Source: Anagrus nilaparvatae
Taxonomy: Eukaryota > Arthropoda > Insecta > Hymenoptera > Mymaridae
Length of the DNA: 64,000 nucleotides
Assembly: GCA_022575985.1 (NCBI GenBank)
Contig: JAKSXM010000007.1
Location: 62,464,501-62,528,500 of the forward strand
Direction of reading: 5' to 3'
A program made the translations under genes and the position numbers. Shown piece by piece: positions 16,992 through 27,242 of the stretch (position 1 is its first letter; the number at the start of each line of letters is the position of its first letter). The notes beneath the pieces were generated by a model. That model worked only from the letters and a program-made list of their open reading frames with translations, was not told the DNA's origin and did not search any database.

Positions 16992-19305
16992 ATGGATAGC
17001 AAAGGCAGAAAAGTTATTGTTTGTGATAATGGAACAGGGGTAAGGTTAAATACTCCAAAACTTTATGAATAAATTTTCTTTTATTTAAAAAATTATTTTT
17101 TCATGTACATACAGTTTGTGAAATGTGGTTATGCAGGTGCTAATTTTCCAGCTCATATATTTCCATCAATTGTAGGACGACCAATTATTAGAGCAGCTAA
17201 CAAAATTGGAGACATCGATGTTAAGGTAAAATTTATGCTTTAATTATAAGTAAAGAATTTAATAAAAAATTTATTTACTCAATAATTGCAACCGTTTATA
17301 AAAAATAAAAGATAAATAAAATAAGCCAATTTTTCGGTTTTTCTATTATTATTTTCAGAAAGAACTTTGTGTTCGTGTAAGTGATTTTCTGGATTCATAT
17401 ACAATATGACATCAATCATACTTATATAGGATAAGCTCGGTTATTTAAAGAATATATTAATATTTACTTATCCTTGCACGCTTTGAAAAGATTTGAGAGT
17501 GAAATTAATTATAACACAAAATTTCTTCCATTTTAAAGTCCTTTATTATTTAAAAAGGTTTTTATATTAACATATAAGCTAAATTAGAATTGTTTTTGTC
17601 AATTTAGTGCATTATAATACCAATATCCTTTAAAAAAAGGGAGGAGATAATACAACCCTAATTATAATAATTATTAACCAAATAAAAATTCCCTGTAAGT
17701 AATATAATTATTTAGACCTACTAATATCTAACTTTTGTATGTTGCGTGCTTTGACTTTATCCTGCTATATAGGATGTGCTTGAGATGCCTGTAAGTTTAA
17801 AATCAAATGATCCTTATAATAAATATTTTTTTCTTTTTTTAATTTTGTAGTTTTTTTTTTTAAATTAATTTAGAATAAAGTGTATCGTTATTTTTTGTTT
17901 AATTTATCGATTGTTTTATGTTGTGATTGTATTTTATCATAAATTGTCATCGTTGTTGCATTTTTATTTATTGTGAACAAGATAATTGTTATTTAATTTA
18001 CCTACAGGATTTAATGGTTGGTGAGGAAGCTAGTAAATTGCGGTCAATGCTGGAAATCAGTTACCCTATGCAAAATGGGATTGTTAGGTAAAAATATAGG
18101 TTTCAATACTTAATTAGCAGTGAAAAATAAAGTTAAATTTATTGCAGAAACTGGGATGATATGTGTCATGTATGGGATTATACATTTGGTCCTGAAAAAA
18201 TGAATATCAACCCTAAAGAATGCAAAATTTTACTGACGGAACCACCTATGAATCCTATAACTAACAGAGAAAAAATGATAGAAGTTTGTGCCCACAAAAT
18301 TTTATATTCAACTTGCTTAATTATACAAATATTTTAACTTTTGATTTTAATAAATAGGTAATGTTTGAAAAATATGGTTTTGCTGGAACATACATTGCTA
18401 TTCAAGCAGTATTAACATTGTATGCACAAGGTTTAATAAGTGGTGTAGTTGTAGATTCTGGTGATGGTGTTACCCATATTTGTCCGGTTTATGAAGAGTA
18501 TGCCTTACCTCATTTAACAAGAAGATTAGATATTGCAGGACGTGATATTACAATGTATTTAATAAAATTACTTTTACAAAGAGGTTATGCATTTAATCAT
18601 TCTGCTGATTTTGAAACTGTTAGAATGATAAAAGAAAAATTATGTTATATTGGTTATGACATTGAAACTGAAGAAAAATTAGCTATGGAAACAACAGTAC
18701 TTGTTGAGTCTTATACAGTAGGTCGAATTATTGATTTTGTTAAAATTTAACTATTAGTTTATTAATACATTTTTACCTTTCAAAAGTTGCCAGATGGTCG
18801 GGTAATAAAAGTTGGTGGAGAAAGATTTGCTGCTCCGGAAGCATTATTCCAACCGCATTTAATAAATGTAGAAGCTCAAGGTATAGCTGAATTAGTTTTT
18901 AATACAATCCAAACTGCAGAAATAGATATGAGAAGCGAATTATATAAACACATAGTACTTAGTGGCGGAAGTACAATGTATCCTGGATTACCGTCAAGGT
19001 TAGAGCGAGAAATTAAACAACTTTACCTTCAAAGAGTATTGAAAAATGATACAACAAAATTAAATGTAAGTAACATAGCTATACCAATTACCAAAAATTA
19101 TGGAAAATATATTAAATAATTTGAAATTTTTTAGAAATTTAAAATAAAAATTGAAGATTCGCCAAGAAGAAAAGATATGGTATTTATCGGAGGTGCAGTT
19201 TTAGCTGAAATAATTAAAGATCGAGATAACGTCTGGATTCTCCGAGAAGAGTATGAAGAACATGGCTTAAATGTTATGAAAAAATTAGGATCTCGATATG
19301 CCTAA
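16992..19305 (+). CDS. Arp2: Actin-related protein 2 (ARP2, ACTR2)
   Basis: Seven exons (16992-17039, 17115-17225, 18008-18087, 18148-18283, 18358-18717, 18787-19065, 19135-19305) join in phase to 394 residues, the usual length of ARP2. Diagnostic stretches are [15 protein letters not shown] (phosphate-binding loop 1), [14 protein letters not shown] (loop 2), [30 protein letters not shown] and [22 protein letters not shown]2 pairs with ARP3 as the actin-like dimer of the Arp2/3 complex, which nucleates branched actin filaments in the cytoplasm. The start follows the conserved MDSKGRKV. The 782-base intron between exons 2 and 3 holds two candidate in-frame 18-nt microexons, described separately. 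The gene is divergent from GFM1::Rpn copy 1. A damaged copy of part of it lies at about 28978-29290. Confidence 0.95.
17359..17376 (+). other. Candidate 18-nt microexon 1 of ARP2 (KELCVR)
   Basis: The 18 bases AAAGAACTTTGTGTTCGT are bracketed by a pyrimidine-rich AG (TATTATTATTTTCAG) and a strong GTAAGT donor. Exon 2 ends and exon 3 begins in phase 0, so including it would add six residues without a frame change, between IGDIDVK and DLMVG. A vertebrate ACTR2 isoform with a short insert is known; whether it is at the same place must be checked. No transcript evidence is available here. Confidence 0.45.
17773..17790 (+). other. Candidate 18-nt microexon 2 of ARP2 (DVLEMP)
   Basis: The sequence GATGTGCTTGAGATGCCT follows CCTGCTATATAG and is followed by GTAAGT. 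It has the same length and phase as microexon 1, 396 bases downstream of it. The six residues DVLEMP would sit between IGDIDVK and DLMVG. Equal length, equal phase and perfect donors at both suggest a pair of alternative, perhaps mutually exclusive, exons. Confidence 0.45.
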
Positions 19306-19339
19306 AAACTTGTTAAAAAATAATTCTGCGATAAATAGT

Positions 19340-19530
19340 ATGTTACGAGCCCGTGTCCAGAAAATTAAAGAATGGCCCAAATCGCACGTAAATTACCTTC
19401 CGAGGCGAAGCCGAGGTTGGTAAACTGCGCTTTGGGCCATTCTTTATTTATGGACAAGGGTCGTATACGATTTTTCTTCGTCAGCGGCCGGGAAATACGT
19501 GCTTTCTAGCTGCTGACAAGAAAAACATAA
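19340..19530. repeat. Dispersed repeat R, best-preserved copy
   Basis: The order is CGAGCCCGTGTCCAGAAAA, AAAGAATGGCCCAAATCGCA, a GC-richer centre with GAGGCGAAGCCGAGG, an inverted TTTGGGCCATTCTTT, then ATGGACAAGGGTCGTATACG and GTCAGCGGCCGGGAAATACG. The core is therefore an inverted repeat of about 90 bases with longer asymmetric flanks. It lies just 3' of ARP2 and is carried into the duplicated copy at 24533 and, diverged, at 29610. Confidence 0.75.
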
Positions 19531-20392
19531 AAATGCATTTAAAATAACGTCTCTTATAATTTATAGAAAAAAGTAAATAAAATTTAAATTTTATTCAAGT
19601 TCTTTATAAGAGACTTTAACTGTTTACTGTTATAAGAGAATAAAAATAAAAAATTAACTTGTTATCCAAATCATAAGATAAAAAAAAATAAAAAATCTTA
19701 TGAAGTACAACTTTTTTTATTTTAAAAGCTTAAAAAGCAAAATTTTTTAAATAATTATTAAATACATATAGAATATAATTTTGTAAATAAGGTTATTTAA
19801 TTTATGAGTTTTTGATTTTTTCTAATATTTTTTTATTGTTTATATAATATAAAAAAATTTTTTATAAAAAATCCATATTATTAATAATGTACAGATAAGT
19901 TTTTTATTCTAAAAATACAAATCAATTACAACTAATATTTCTATAAATAAATACATCAAAATATATGTGAATTTGTTAATTTATTTCATTGTAATTAAAA
20001 AATAGTTATTTATAAACCATTAGTGATTTTTCCATGCTAAATTTTAAATAAAAAATTTAATTTCTTTGTGTATCTATCAGATCTATAAATTTTAAATTTC
20101 ATTTTAGTAGCTAAAATTTATAACAGTTGTATTATCTATCTTTACTGATTTTCATTTGATATGAACAAATTTCAGTAATTTTAAAAATTTGCCTATTATT
20201 TACAATTTTACCATATTTTAAATATGCTTTCTATATTTAATACCTGTATTTTATTGTCATTGTAAACTATCAGTAACAAACTTACAGTATTTAAAAAAAA
20301 ATAGAATTAAAAAATATCTATAAACGTTTTTTTTACTTGTAATAGCCAAGTAATAGCCTGTAACTAAGTAATTGGTAAAAAGACAATATTGA
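19531..20392. repeat. Spacer 3' of ARP2, duplicated at about 24663-25556
   Basis: No gene is seen. The spacer is AT-rich and its sequence recurs almost base for base between the second R copy and carrier B, apart from small insertions and deletions. It therefore belongs to the segmental duplication that also includes the carrier gene. It may hold the 3' ends of both ARP2 and carrier A transcripts. Confidence 0.7.
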
Positions 20393-21909
20393 CTAATTAT
20401 ATTTATTATATAAATTAGATATATTTTCATAAAATACTAAACAAAGTACTGTATGTGGTGTTATCCTCAACCAAGTGGGAAATACTCCTTTATATAGGCC
20501 AAAAATACCTTCAGTTTTGAATATTTTCAAAATTGCATCTGATAGACCATTATATAATTTTCCTTTACCTTTAGCATCTGTTCCTTGAGAAATAAAAAAA
20601 ATATTTTTTTAATCATAAGTTTTAAACTTTTTGAAAATTTTTGAAATACCTTGATTGTACAATCTTGTTGCAACTACATCAAATGGTTGCATTGTAAGAG
20701 CAACGCAACTTCCTCCTAAAAGAGAAGCTATAAATGTTAAAAATACTGGCCTATTGTTGAAAATCTGCAAGTAAATAATGTTAATTACATTTTTTATAAC
20801 TTTAAATAATTTAAAGATGGGCTTACTTCATAATTTTTTAAATAATCTGAAATAAGACTAAATGTTGTTAATTGTGTTGCCGAACCTACAAAAACTCTGG
20901 GATTATTTGCATACCAGCCACGGTATAATCCTTTAAATCCACCTTGTTTCCATAAATTTTTAAAAGCTGACCATGAATTTGAGTGATTATGTTGATGTCC
21001 AACTGCTATTGTTTGTGCTGACTGAGCTTGAATTTGGGTTTTCACCTATAAAAAAAATTCTGAATATTATACGTGCTGATTTTGTGGTACAATTAATTAG
21101 AATTAAACACTTTTTAAGAAGGGGACTGAGAATAAAAACAGTTCAATTACAAATTAGTGATTATAACATAGGTACGTAACCCGGAAAATTTTAATTTCTC
21201 GAAATATGCTTGGTAACCTACTCAGAAATTTTTTAATGAAATTTGTCGAAATAAAAATTTTTTTTTAATTTTAAGTAAAAAAAATCAAACAAATACCTCA
21301 TATTTTATAAAAAAATAAGGTCTTCTAAATATTTTGGTTTTTGCGCAGTATAAGATTAAAATTTTTTTTAGAATTCATTATTAAAAATATACTTTATTTA
21401 TTGTATTAAAAAATTTTAACTAACAAATTATTTTTTGTAATTTTACAAATCATTCTTGAATTTACAAACAAACAAAATTTACATACACACCTTCAATTTT
21501 TAAAAAATTGCGAATGAAATTAAAATTAATTACTTACTAAATATAAAGGACTTCCTAAACTAGCACCAATACACCCAGAAGTTCCAGATACGATTGCAGT
21601 CTTAATTATGTTTGTGTCACCATTTTCATTTTGTATAAGATTATGACTTTTTGCAAATTTGTAAGTACCTAACCGAATTCCATTAAGTACTATTTGAAAA
21701 CCTAATGCTGGTATAAGACCTGCTTGAAGTGCGAAAATTCCTTCGTGTTTTGCTATTAAATATCCAGCATGAAAAGTATTTTTGTGTACGATCCTCGAGC
21801 TTCTAATTCACCTTGTAATTGAAGTCTAATTTTAACAACATCTATTGGATTTGTAAATAACCCAGCACCTACTGCTGATAATGCACCAATTGCGAATTCT
21901 AAACCTGGA
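20393..21909 (-). pseudogene. SLC25A34/35-like mitochondrial carrier A, frameshifted
   Basis: Minus-strand exons are 21538-21909, 20827-21045, 20650-20764 and 20393-20583. They encode the three carrier repeats: NPIDVVKIRLQLQGELEA in repeat 1, SPLYLVKTQIQAQ in repeat 2, QPFDVVATRLYNQ in repeat 3. These are characteristic of the orphan inner-membrane carriers SLC25A34/35. Exon 1 is 372 nt, against 382 nt in copies B, C and D. Ten bases are missing where the others read GSYKKIYK (near 21783-21790), which shifts the frame before repeat 2. The splice sites otherwise look intact, so the loss is probably recent. The start codon is not visible: the exon begins at an acceptor and its first residues read PGLEFAIGA, so an upstream exon may supply the ATG. 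Nearly identical to copy B. Confidence 0.8.
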
Positions 21910-21999
21910 CTTTATATTAAAAATGTTTTAAAGAAAATTACTTTACTTTTTAACAAACAAAAAAAAGTTTATAATTTTAATTTAGCGTGAAATAAACCT

Positions 22000-22470
22000 T
22001 TTTATAATATAATAAAAAAAAATCTAAGTATAATCATTAAATTTTAAATAATTACCTTGAGTTAACAAAAAAATTTTTGTGATAGTATTATAGAAATAAT
22101 AAATTTTTTGTATTTTATTCTTTTTTATTTGGTATAAATATTTCAAAATAAAACTAAATATTTTTTTTAATTTTCTGGATTTTCTTATCCATACATTATG
22201 CAATTTTTAAATGTATAATGTTTATTACATATCGAGTGCTAAAAAAGCCTATTTTTGGACCTAGGGAGACGGCTTTTTTGTCCATTATATACAAAACTAT
22301 GTTTTAAATCACATGACAAAATATGGGATTCAACTTTTGCATGCTATCTGCAAAGTCAAAACCAATATTTTGTCCCTTGTTTAAAAAATATAGCTTTTTT
22401 AGCAATGGTATTTTAGCATATCGAATACAAATTTTTCAAATAAAAACACACTGTACAAAAGAAAACCCAT
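22000..22470. repeat. 3' flank of the GFM1::Rpn unit, direct copy of 15460-15930
   Basis: From TTTATAATATAATAAAAAAA onward this segment follows 15460-15930 with only scattered changes. It includes the words GGAGACGGCTTTTTTGTCC and ACAAAATATGGGATTC. It marks one edge of the duplicated chimera unit. The motif CAAAATATGGG...CTTTTGCATG recurs as a dispersed repeat around 24430, 48491-48668 and 50150. Confidence 0.75.
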
Positions 22471-22474
22471 ACCC

Positions 22475-23141
22475 CTACAACGCCTCTTTGTTAGACTTTT
22501 CTATTTCTTTTTTCAGTTTTTCTATTTCTTCTGTTGAAAGTTTAGTATACTTAATTATTTTCTCTAAAGGTTCATTACCAATTATCATTTCTTTTGCTAC
22601 TTCTATATTTCTTTCAGCCTTACCTTTTTCTTTAGCTTTCTTAAGCGCATTTGCTTCGATCATAAGCCACTTTAAGCGGTCTTCATAACGGTTTCGCTCT
22701 TCCTTGTTAAAATTCATAAATGCATCCATTACTGCTCCAACATTATCTTTTCCTCTGACCTAAAAAAAAATCAATTCAACTTTTAATTCTAACATTATAC
22801 TCTATATAAATCTCTTAATTAAACTCTATTTTTTTACCTCATGCATTTCAGAAATTCTACCAGTATAAAAAAGTATTCTTTCTGTTAATGTAGTTTTACC
22901 AGAATCAATGTGAGCTGAAATTCTTATATTTCTAACTTTTTCTATCGGTTTGTGCTCAGAATATTTTGCATGAGAGGCAAAAAATCGGTTATTTAACTTA
23001 AAAAAAAAAGGATTAATTAAAATAATATTTATATAGTTTTAAATTAGAATTAAAAATTATAAAAACCTGATATAAATGGTAATGTAATTTTGAAAACTTT
23101 TTTGGTTTAAATTGGTATTTTATGAAATTAAATATAGCCAT
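22475..23141 (-). CDS. GFM1::Rpn chimera, copy 2 (retains the EF-G P-loop)
   Basis: Minus-strand exons 23067-23141, 22838-22996 and 22475-22759 join in frame to 172 residues. The presequence-like exon 1 is the same as in copy 1. Exon 2 is 66 nt longer and encodes [18 protein letters not shown] and [10 protein letters not shown], so the P-loop (AHIDSGKT, the GTP-binding G1 motif of translation factor EF-G) is present. Exon 3 starts [12 protein letters not shown] and passes into the Rpn-like tail [16 protein letters not shown], an [21 protein letters not shown] helix and [18 protein letters not shown]. This is the least-deleted copy and resembles the ancestral fusion. Everything of EF-G after the first switch region is missing, so it cannot be a working elongation factor. 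Whether it is expressed or imported is unknown. Confidence 0.65.
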
Positions 23142-23241
23142 TTTTAAAAAATAATTAATTATAAGTAACAAAAATTTTAAATTTCAAAATATTTCAAATA
23201 ATTATTAATAACCAATTATTTATTTTAATCGTTAGAATTAT

Positions 23242-23485
23242 ATCTCCGACAGATTCAATGTTACCATTAAAAATAACACAATAGTATGTACTGTTGTACT
23301 AAAGGCAAGGGGGGCCGAAGGCCCCATGCGCCAATTTTTATGTGTTTTATAACCATTTCTCGTTATAAGGCACCCCTAGGGTTAGGTTAGGTTAGGTTAG
23401 CTGGGGGGGGGGGCGCAAGGGTGCACTTAATTACGTTTTAAACCCATAAAAAATATTTAAGTTGGTATTGAATCTGTCGGAGATG
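23242..23485. repeat. Inverted-repeat insert at the centre of the chimera palindrome, containing TTAGG repeats
   Basis: The ends ATCTCCGACAGATTCAAT (about 23243) and ATTGAATCTGTCGGAGAT (to about 23484) are perfect inverted repeats of 18 bases. Inside are a GC-rich stretch (GGGGGGCCGAAGGCCCC) and GGTTAGGTTAGGTTAGG (four units of the insect telomere motif, about 23381-23400), then a run of G. The insert separates GFM1::Rpn copies 2 and 3, which face away from it. Confidence 0.65.
23381..23400 (+). repeat. Interstitial TTAGG telomere-type repeat, four units
   Basis: GGTTA is repeated four times in tandem, matching the canonical insect telomere unit (TTAGG)n. Such short tracts inside chromosomes are often scars of double-strand break repair. 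Four units is short enough that chance is possible, but it sits exactly between two inverted copies of a duplicated segment. Confidence 0.5.
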
Positions 23486-23696
23486 TAAGAGTAACCAAAA
23501 CACTGTCTGCATTCTGTGTTGTGTATATGCGGGTGTTGGGGTGTTGAATGTGTAGTGTATTTGTGTACGCGTATATACAGGGCACTTTAGAATTTTATAA
23601 CCTCTTAAATTAAAATAAATAATTGGTTATTCATAATTATTTGAAATATTTTGAAATTTAAAATTTTTGTTACTTATAATTAATTATTTTTTAAAA

Positions 23697-24326
23697 ATGG
23701 CTATATTTAATTTCATAAAATACCAATTTAAACCAAAAAAGTTTTCAAAATTACATTACCATTTATATCAGGTTTTTATAATTTTAAATTCTAATTTAAA
23801 ACTATATAAATATTATTTTAATTAATCCTTTTTTTTTTTAAGTTAAATAACCGATTTTTTGCCTCTCATGCAAAATATTCTGAGCACAAACCGATAGAAA
23901 AAGTTAGAAATATAAGAATTTCTGAAATGCATGAGGTAAAAAAATAGAGTTTAATTAAGAGATTTATATAGAGTATAATGTTAGAATATGAATTTGTTAG
24001 AATTAAAAGTTGAATTGATTTTTTTTTAGGTCAGAGGAAAAGATAATGTTGGAGCAGTAATGGATGCAGTTATGAATTTTAACAAGGAAGAGCGAAACAC
24101 TTATGAAGACCGCTTAAAGTGGCTTATGATCGAAGCAAATGCGCTTAAGAAAGCTAAAGAAAAAGGTAAGGCTGAAGGTTACGCTGAAAGAAATATAGAA
24201 GTAGCAAAAGAAATGATAATTGGTAATGAACCTTTAGAGAAAATAATTAAGTATACTAAACTTTCAACAGAAGAAATAGAAAAACTGAAAAAAGAAATAG
24301 AAAAGTCTAACAAAGAGGCGTTGTAG
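23697..24326 (+). CDS. GFM1::Rpn chimera, copy 3 (inverted, + strand)
   Basis: Exons 23697-23771, 23843-23935 and 24030-24326 join in frame to 154 residues ending in TAG. Exons 1 and 2 are the same as in copy 1, including the identical 66-nt loss of the EF-G P-loop, so copies 1 and 3 share a deleted ancestor. Exon 3 begins [20 protein letters not shown] and continues with an [20 protein letters not shown] helix, [19 protein letters not shown] and [20 protein letters not shown]. Its linker is four residues longer than in copy 2. The upstream flank matches the minus strand of 16595-16680. The tail is very rich in Lys, Glu and Ala and should form a coiled helix. The family assignment (Rpn/PDDEXK_2 C-terminus) rests on motif layout only. 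Confidence 0.65.
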
Positions 24327-24532
24327 GGGTATGGGTTTTCTTTTGTACAGTGTGTTTTTATTTGAAAAATTTGTATTCGATATGCTAAAATACCATTGCT
24401 AAAAAAGCTATATTTTTTAAACAAGGGACAAAATATTGGTTTTGACTTTGCAGATAGCATGCAAAAGTTGAATCCCATATTTTGTCATGTGATTTAAAAC
24501 ATAGTTTTGTATATAATGGACAAAAAAGCCTA

Positions 24533-24662
24533 AGAGGCGAAGCCGAGGTTGGTATACTGCGATTTGGGCCATTCTTTATTTATGGACAAGGGTCGTATAC
24601 GATTTTTCTTCGTCAGCGGCTGGGAAATACGTGCTTTCTAGCTACTGACAAGAAAAACATAA
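24533..24662. repeat. Dispersed repeat R, truncated copy at a duplication breakpoint
   Basis: The unit starts abruptly in the middle of R (AGAGGCGAAGCCGAGG), right after the 3' flank of GFM1::Rpn copy 3 breaks off at GGACAAAAAAGCC. From here the order R, spacer, carrier repeats that of 19400-21990. The junction at about 24531-24535 is a breakpoint of the segmental duplication. Confidence 0.7.
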
Positions 24663-25556
24663 AAATGCATTTAAAATAACGTCTCTTATAATTTATAGAA
24701 AAAAATAAATAAATAAAATTAAAATTTTATAAAATAAAATTATAAAATTTTCTTAAATAAAATTTAAATTTTATTCAAGTTCTTTATAAGAGACTTTAAC
24801 TGTAAAAATAAAAAATTAACTTGTTATCCAAATCATAAGATAAAAAAAAAAATAAAAAATCTTATGAAGTACAACTTTTTTTATTTTAAAAGCTTAAAAA
24901 GCAAATTTTTTTAAATAATTATTAAATACATATAGAATATAATTTTGTAAATAAGGTTATTTAATTTATGAGTTTTTGATTTTTTCTAATATTTTTTTAT
25001 TGTTTATATAATATAAAAAAATTTTTTATAAAAAATCCATATTATTAATAATGTACAGATAAGTTTTTTATTCTAAAAATACAAATCAATTACAACTAAT
25101 ATTTCTATAAATAAATACATCAAAATATATGTAAATTTGTTAATTTATTTCATTGTAATTAAAAAATAGTTATTTATAAACCATTATAGATTTTCCCATT
25201 CTAAATTTTAATTAAAAAATTTAGAGTCTGTATGTATCTATCAGATCTGTAAATTTTAAATTTCATTTTAGTAGCTAAAATTTATAACAGTTGTATTATC
25301 TATCTTTACTGATTTTCATTTGATATGAACAAATTTCAGTAATTTTAAAAATTTGCCTATTATTTACAATTTTACCATATTTTAAATATGCTTTCTATAT
25401 TTAATACCTGTATTTTATTGTCATTGTAAACTATCAGTAACAAACTTACAGTATTTAAAAAAAAATAGAATTAAAAAATATCTATAAACGTTTTTTTTAC
25501 TTGTAATAGCCAAGTAATAGCCTGTAACTAAGTAATTGGTAAAAAGACAATATTGA
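24663..25556. repeat. Duplicated spacer between R and carrier B
   Basis: This is the counterpart of 19531-20392, with an extra AT-rich insertion of about 40 bases near 24705-24760 and a few other small changes. No gene is seen. Confidence 0.7.
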
Positions 25557-27081
25557 CTAATTATATTTATTATATAAATTAGATATATTTTCATAAAATA
25601 CTAAACAAAGTACTGTATGTGGTGTTATCCTCAACCAAGTGGGAAATACTCCTTTATATAGGCCAAAAATACCTTCAGTTTTGAATATTTTCAAAATTGC
25701 ATCTGATAGACCATTATATAATTTTCCTTTACCTTTAGCATCTGTTCCTTGAGAAATAAAAAAAATATTTTTTTAATCATAAGTTTTAAACTTTTTGAAA
25801 ATTTTTGAAATACCTTGATTGTACAATCTTGTTGCAACTACATCAAATGGTTGCATTGTAAGAGCAACGCAACTTCCTCCTAAAAGAGAAGCTATAAATG
25901 TTAAAAATACTGGCCTATTGTTGAAAATCTGCAAGTAAATAATGTTAATTACATTTTTTATAACTTTAAATAATTTAAAGATGGGCTTACTTCATAATTT
26001 TTTAAATAATCTGAAATAAGACTAAATGCTGTTAATTGTGTTGCCGAACCTACAAAAACTCTGGGATTATTTGCATACCAGCCACGGTATAATCCTTTAA
26101 ATCCACCTTGTTTCCATAAATTTTTAAAAGCTGACCATGAATTTGAGTGATTATGTTGATGTCCCACTGCTATTGTTTGTGCTGACTGAGCTTGAATTTG
26201 GGTTTTCACCTATAAAAAAAATTCTGAATATTATACGTGCTGATTTTGTGGTACAATTAATTAGAATTAAACACTTTAAGAAGGGGACTGAGAATAAAAA
26301 CAGTTCAATTACAAATTAGTGATTTTAACATAGGTACGTAAGCCGGAAAATTTTAATTTCTCGAAATATGCTTGGTAACCTACTCAGAAATTTTTTAATG
26401 AAATTTGTCGAAATAAAAATTTTTTTTTAATTTTAAGTAAAAAAAATCAAACAAATACCTCATATTTTATAAAAAAATAAGGTCTTCTAAATTTTTTGGT
26501 TTTCGCGCAGTATAAGATTAAAATTTTTTTTAGAATTCATTATTAAAAATATACTTTATTTATTGTATTAAAAAATTTTAACTAACAAATTATTTTTTGT
26601 AATTTTACAAATCATTCTTGAATTTACAAACAAACAAAATTTACATACACACCTTCCATTTTTAAAAAATTGCGAATGAAATTAAAATTAATTACTTACT
26701 AAATATAAAGGACTTCCTAAACTAGCACCAATACACCCAGAAGTTCCAGTTACAATTGCAGTCTTAATTATGTTTGTGTCACCATTTTCATTTTGTATAA
26801 GATTATGACTTTTTGCAAATTTGTAAGTACCTAACCGAATTCCATTAAGTACTATTTGAAAACCTAATGCTGGTATAAGAGCTGCTTGAAGTGCGAAAAT
26901 TCCTTCGTGTTTTGCTATTAAATATCCAGCATGAAAAGTAGTTTTGTAAATTTTTTTGTACGATCCTCGAGCTTCTAATTCACCTTGTAATTGAAGTCTA
27001 ATTTTAACAACATCTATTGGATTTGTAAATAACCCAGCACCTACTGCTGATAATGCACCAATTGCGAATTCTAAACCTGGA
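25557..27081 (-). CDS. SLC25A34/35-like mitochondrial carrier B, open reading frame
   Basis: Minus-strand exons 26700-27081, 25991-26209, 25814-25928 and 25557-25747 give 301 residues after the first split codon, the usual size of a mitochondrial carrier. Three repeats are visible with signatures NPIDVVKIRLQLQGE, SPLYLVKTQIQAQ and QPFDVVATRLYNQ, and the repeat ends GLYRGWYANNPR and GLYKGVFPTWLR. SLC25A34/35 are six-helix inner-membrane carriers with no settled substrate. Copy B lacks the 10-base deletion of copy A but is otherwise almost identical. The first exon starts after an acceptor-like AG, and its residues (PGLEFAIGA) have TTA where copy E has ATG. The initiating exon was not found, and a TAA lies just upstream in frame. 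Either an unseen first exon exists, or the duplicate lacks its start. Confidence 0.8.
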
Positions 27082-27225
27082 CTTTATATTAAAAATGTTT
27101 TAAAGAAAATTACTTTACTTTTTAACAAACAAAAAAAAGTTTATAATTTTAATTTAGCGTGAAATAAACCTTTTTATACACTGGAAAATTTGTAAAACAA
27201 TGTTTATGTTAAACAAGTAAATAAA

Positions 27226-27242
27226 CTACTACTACTACTACA
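27226..27242 (+). repeat. Short (CTA)n microsatellite
   Basis: The trinucleotide CTA repeats about five times (ACTACTACTACTACTA). It lies between two copies of the word CACTGGAAAAT, so a small duplication may surround it. Confidence 0.7.

Noticed and set aside
22323..22688. 121-codon open frame on the + strand
   Set aside because: It is the complement of the third exon of GFM1::Rpn copy 2 and its flank; a similar shadow exists opposite copy 3. Codon content (Phe/Ser/Leu-rich) fits an antisense shadow.
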